Below are positions 6,558 through 8,347 of a DNA stretch of 8,347 nt, one piece after another. This stretch comes from JBFLVN01 sp040758475 (lineage in GTDB: Bacteria > JAGRBM01). The notes beneath the pieces were generated by a model, which saw only the letters and a program-made list of their open reading frames with translations, made no database searches and was not told the origin of the DNA. How positions within the stretch are numbered: the first letter of the stretch is position 1; each line of letters starts with the position of its first letter. Position numbers and translations under genes: made by a program. The stretch is from positions 1-8,347 of the forward strand of contig JBFLVN010000163.1 of the NCBI GenBank assembly GCA_040758475.1. The letters are read 5' to 3'.

Positions 6558-7013
6558 ATGCAAAAGTTCGGAACGCTTCTCAAGGACCTTCGCAAGCGGG
6601 CGGGCCTCACCCAGGAAGAGCTGGCCAGGGCCCTCAACGTGTCCAATACCTATATCCACCAGCTTGAAACCACCAAAATCGACGCCCCCACGGAAGACCG
6701 TTGCGAGCAACTCGCCCGGATTCTAGGGGTCGAGCCGGGGGAACTCTGGGAACTGGCCCGCCGGGAGCGCCTCCTGCGCTACGCCCGCCGGGAAGGGATC
6801 GAGGACGCCTTCGACCTCTCGGAAGTAGCCGCCGAGGGGCTCTCTCCGGGGCTCTCGAAAACCGAAGTCGCCTTGATTAAACTGGTCCGCCGGATGGACG
6901 CCCAGACCTTGAAGCACTTCAACGACACGGTTTACATGCTTCTCCGGTACGTGCCTCGGGAAGACGTCCAGGAAATGCTCAAGGAGTATCTGGAAACTTA
7001 TAAAGTGGCCTGA
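6558..7013 (+). CDS. XRE-family helix-turn-helix transcriptional regulator
   Basis: This small cytoplasmic protein of 151 residues has a Cro/C1-type (XRE) helix-turn-helix at about 5-60. It opens FGTLLKDLRKRAGLTQEELA, followed by a recognition helix near SNTYIHQLET (29-38) and the closing LARILGVEPGELWELA (52-67). The remaining 85 residues are helical and charged (for example EVALIKLVRRMD at 103-114 and EDVQEMLKEYLETYK at 135-149) and may mediate dimerisation. No ligand or peptidase domain is seen. The ATG at 6558 was chosen because GGAGAGG ends 6 nt upstream and the protein then starts at the canonical family position. A GTG at 6543, five codons earlier, is also possible with GGAG before it. 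The gene is divergent from gspC across 295 bp containing repeated dyads, so control of itself and of the T2SS operon is a reasonable guess. The target is not shown by the sequence. Confidence 0.9.
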   Translation: MQKFGTLLKDLRKRAGLTQEELARALNVSNTYIHQLETTKIDAPTEDRCEQLARILGVEPGELWELARRERLLRYARREGIEDAFDLSEVAAEGLSPGLSKTEVALIKLVRRMDAQTLKHFNDTVYMLLRYVPREDVQEMLKEYLETYKVA

Positions 7014-7039
7014 CCGGCCAGCGGCCCGGTCTTCAAGGC

Positions 7040-7048
7040 TGGTATTAT
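7040..7048 (+). promoter_or_regulatory. Extended -10 element immediately upstream of the membrane-protein ATG
   Basis: TGGTATTAT fits an extended -10 (TG-N-TATTAT; hexamer at 7043-7048, five of six matches to TATAAT). The ATG at 7055 begins 7 bp after the hexamer, so a transcript started here would be essentially leaderless. No Shine-Dalgarno sequence lies at a usable distance before that ATG, which is consistent. No -35 is recognisable 17 bp upstream. The gene may equally be read through from the regulator, whose stop is 41 bp upstream. Confidence 0.4.
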
Positions 7049-7054
7049 CGTCCT

Positions 7055-7831
7055 ATGAACCGCCAAATCCGAATCACGTTGTGGGCGCTCCAGGTACTCC
7101 TGGTCCTGGCCATCGGCGCGGGGCTCCGCCACCAGCTTTCCCGCGAACGGCAGGCCCACATCCGCCGGAGCCGTACCGTGGCTGAAGCCATCGGCCGACA
7201 CGCGGCGGAATTTTTCTCGAACATCGAAGCCAAGAAGGAAGAATTCTCCCTGCGCAATTTGAACGCTTACCTGGATTCCCGCCTGGGGCCCAACAAGCTT
7301 TTCGAGGAAGATTTGAGGCGGCCCGCTTCGTTTGAAATCTACCGCCTTGCTGACCTCAAACTCGGCCGCATCCGCGCGGAAATCGTGGGTTCCGTCGATT
7401 TCGAGCGCCCCTACACCGCGCAGGAAGAGGGCGCCAACCTGACCGTCACCGTTCCTTTCGCCTTGAAAGAAGGCGGGGACTATTACGGGATCGTGCGGAT
7501 TCCCACGCCGGAGTCGGCCATTCTCTCGTCCCTCGTCGAGAAGAACTTCGCCGTTTATTTGACGGTACTGTTTCTTTTCGGCGCCCAGTTCATCCTGTCT
7601 TACCTCCTCCTGACCCGCCGCCGCCGGGACATCATCTTCGAGCAGGGCTACTTGAAGGATCACGCCCTGGGCGCCCTCAAATTGCAGCGGCAGATACTGG
7701 ACGGCATCATTCAAGACCACGAAAACCTGGCCACTCCCTCCGGGAAGAAAGCGGCCGGGGAGGCTACGACGGGTGAGGCTGATCGGAGCAACGTGGTACC
7801 GTTTGCCGACAAGCTCCGGGGCAGGGATTGA
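7055..7831 (+). CDS. Two-pass membrane protein with a periplasmic sensor-like region and short cytoplasmic coil, function unknown
   Basis: I do not recognise the family of this 258-residue protein. It has a basic start (MNRQIR), a membrane helix at about 8-24, a periplasmic region of about 140 residues, and a second helix at about 166-186 followed by RRRR (188-191), which places both ends in the cytoplasm. The periplasmic part starts with a charged helix (about 27-75). It then has alternating strands such as FEIYRLADLKLGRIRAEIVG (93-112) and LTVTVPFALKEGGDYYGIVR (129-148). This layout recalls PAS/Cache-like extracytoplasmic sensor domains. After the second helix comes a possible coiled coil (about 192-225) and a disordered tail. 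No histidine kinase, GGDEF, HAMP or methyl-accepting domain follows, so this is a sensor-like receptor with no visible output module. It sits 41 bp after the regulator and 7 bp before the lipoprotein gene, suggesting a shared transcript. The start is the only one that keeps the first helix intact. Confidence 0.8.
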   Translation: MNRQIRITLWALQVLLVLAIGAGLRHQLSRERQAHIRRSRTVAEAIGRHAAEFFSNIEAKKEEFSLRNLNAYLDSRLGPNKLFEEDLRRPASFEIYRLADLKLGRIRAEIVGSVDFERPYTAQEEGANLTVTVPFALKEGGDYYGIVRIPTPESAILSSLVEKNFAVYLTVLFLFGAQFILSYLLLTRRRRDIIFEQGYLKDHALGALKLQRQILDGIIQDHENLATPSGKKAAGEATTGEADRSNVVPFADKLRGRD

Positions 7832-7838
7832 CGGGTTC

Positions 7839-8234
7839 ATGCGCCATACACGCTTGCGATTTTCGCTGATTGCCGCCTTGGCTCTTCTGGCCGCCGCTTG
7901 CGCGGGGGACGTGCAGCCGGTTTTCTTTTCGGGTCCGCTCCTGGAAGGGACGAGCCCGGAAGGGGGGCTCGCCCTGGATGGAACGGTCGTCAACGGCCTT
8001 TCCAAGTCCGCCCAATACGTCCAGGTGACCTTTATCCTCTACGGTTCGGGCGGCGAAGTCCTCGAAACCGTGAGCGCCCTCGCGGCGAGCGAAGAAGGGC
8101 CCGAGGGGACTCTTTCCCCAGCGGAAGAAGGCGCCTTCCTGGCCGTGAGCGAAACCCCGGCCGAGAAGATCGCCCGGATCGATTACGTGATCGGCTACGA
8201 CGATATTTCGACCAACCCGGCCCCCCTCCGCTAG
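7839..8234 (+). CDS. Small lipoprotein with an FxLYD-like beta-sandwich domain
   Basis: This 131-residue protein begins with a lipoprotein signal peptide: basic MRHTRLR, a hydrophobic core, then LLAAAC, with Cys21 as the expected lipidated residue. Residues 22-24 are AGD. The Asp is at mature position +4, so it is not a classic +2 inner-membrane retention signal and outer-membrane placement is plausible. The mature domain (about 40-120) reads GTVVNGLSKSAQYVQVTFIL, then YGSGGEVLET, then a Ser/Pro/Glu turn and a closing strand near IARIDYVIGYDD. That pattern (a variation-of-bonding strand, an aromatic-acidic strand, a Pro-Glu turn) resembles FxLYD-type domains found in many small envelope lipoproteins, though the match is by eye. 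The frame is open upstream to 7773, but the ATG at 7839 gives the proper signal peptide. It begins 7 bp after the preceding stop, so translational coupling is likely. Its role is unknown. Confidence 0.82.
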   Translation: MRHTRLRFSLIAALALLAAACAGDVQPVFFSGPLLEGTSPEGGLALDGTVVNGLSKSAQYVQVTFILYGSGGEVLETVSALAASEEGPEGTLSPAEEGAFLAVSETPAEKIARIDYVIGYDDISTNPAPLR

Positions 8235-8245
8235 GGGTTTTCCAA

Positions 8246-8274
8246 TTGACGCCCGGCGGCGCCGGGCCTAATTT
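8246..8274 (+). promoter_or_regulatory. Candidate promoter before the last gene, spacer filled by a perfect inverted repeat
   Basis: TTGACG (8246-8251, five of six -35 matches) is followed after 17 bp by TAATTT (8269-8274, three of six -10 matches). The intervening DNA is almost entirely the perfect dyad GCCCGGC-GGC-GCCGGGC (8251-8267). A start near 8281 would give a leader of about 41 nt before the ATG at 8322. The weak -10 lowers confidence. The same dyad could instead be a terminator stem for the lipoprotein gene, listed separately. Confidence 0.35.
8251..8274 (+). terminator. Possible weak terminator hairpin after the lipoprotein gene
   Basis: GCCCGGC (8251-8257) and GCCGGGC (8261-8267) form a perfect 7-bp GC stem with a 3-nt loop, starting 16 bp after the lipoprotein stop. 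The sequence after the stem is CTAATTT rather than a continuous T-tract, so it is a poor intrinsic terminator. An operator or promoter-spacer role is an equal alternative. Confidence 0.3.
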
Positions 8275-8280
8275 CGCGCC

Positions 8281-8304
8281 CGCCGGGAGGCAGCTTCCCC
8301 GGCG
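8281..8304 (+). promoter_or_regulatory. Leader hairpin upstream of the last gene
   Basis: CGCCGGG (8281-8287) can pair perfectly with CCCGGCG (8298-8304) across a 10-nt loop. It lies just before the purine-rich ribosome site (GGATGGAAAG, 8307-8316) of the gene starting at 8322. It has no T-tract, so it is not a terminator. Any effect on translation is speculative. Confidence 0.3.
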
Positions 8305-8321
8305 AAGGATGGAAAGCGCTC

Positions 8322-8347
8322 ATGCCCGACCGGAAAATCAGGGTTCT
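8322..8347 (+). CDS. Start of a further gene (first eight codons), possibly a response regulator
   Basis: An ATG at 8322 is preceded by GGATGGAAAG, a usable ribosome site 5-6 nt upstream. It opens a frame reading MPDRKIRV and then a partial codon before the window ends. A basic start followed by Lys-Ile-Arg-Val is typical of proteins beginning with a receiver domain (the first strand before the acidic pair) and also of other Rossmann-like folds. Eight residues cannot decide this. The gene lies 87 bp after the lipoprotein stop in the same orientation. Confidence 0.5.

Noticed and set aside
7773..7838. Upstream start for the lipoprotein gene
   Set aside because: It would overlap the membrane-protein gene by 59 bp and put 22 extra residues before the signal peptide; the ATG at 7839 gives a proper lipoprotein leader.
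6998..8005. A 335-codon minus-strand open frame opposite the membrane-protein gene
   Set aside because: The plus-strand frame has a proper membrane topology and neighbours in operon spacing; the minus frame shows no domain and ends inside the regulator gene.

Overview
The window is GC-rich and densely coded. It carries most of a type II secretion system (T2SS) operon on the minus strand and a short, divergent plus-strand gene set. The secretin, the PDZ-type GspC and a signal-peptide lipoprotein indicate a diderm (Gram-negative-type) bacterium. The gene order gspC-gspD-gspE-gspF, with a PDZ-bearing GspC and a GspE that has a tetracysteine zinc module, resembles the former Deltaproteobacteria (Myxococcota, Desulfobacterota and relatives). 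That placement is an impression from family knowledge and cannot be fixed here. I see no transposase, tRNA, rRNA, CRISPR or phage gene.

Layout, left to right. Positions 1-865 (minus) hold the N-terminal 288 residues of the inner-membrane platform protein GspF, which runs off the left edge. Positions 893-2659 (minus) are the ATPase GspE, 2665-5322 (minus) the outer-membrane secretin GspD, and 5342-6262 (minus) the bridging protein GspC. The four genes are packed with gaps of 5-27 bp and are read from right to left as one operon. In the machine, GspC links the inner-membrane platform to the secretin, GspE supplies ATP-driven motion through GspF, and GspD is the exit channel. Pseudopilin genes would be expected beyond the left edge.

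Positions 6263-6557 form a 295-bp, locally AT-rich divergent intergenic region. It holds a plausible promoter for each direction and a recurring hexamer, AAGTAA/TTACTT, which forms a perfect palindrome next to the predicted gspC start site and overlapping copies at the regulator's start site.

The plus strand then carries a small XRE-family DNA-binding protein (6558-7013), a two-pass membrane protein with a periplasmic sensor-like region but no visible output domain (7055-7831), and a small lipoprotein resembling FxLYD-type domains (7839-8234). The first eight codons of another gene (8322 onward) follow, and their start would suit a response regulator or similar protein. The simplest reading is an ordinary T2SS operon divergent from a regulator that may control both directions. 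The membrane protein and lipoprotein form the least characterised part. The region upstream of the last gene holds a perfect 7-bp inverted repeat that fills a possible promoter spacer.
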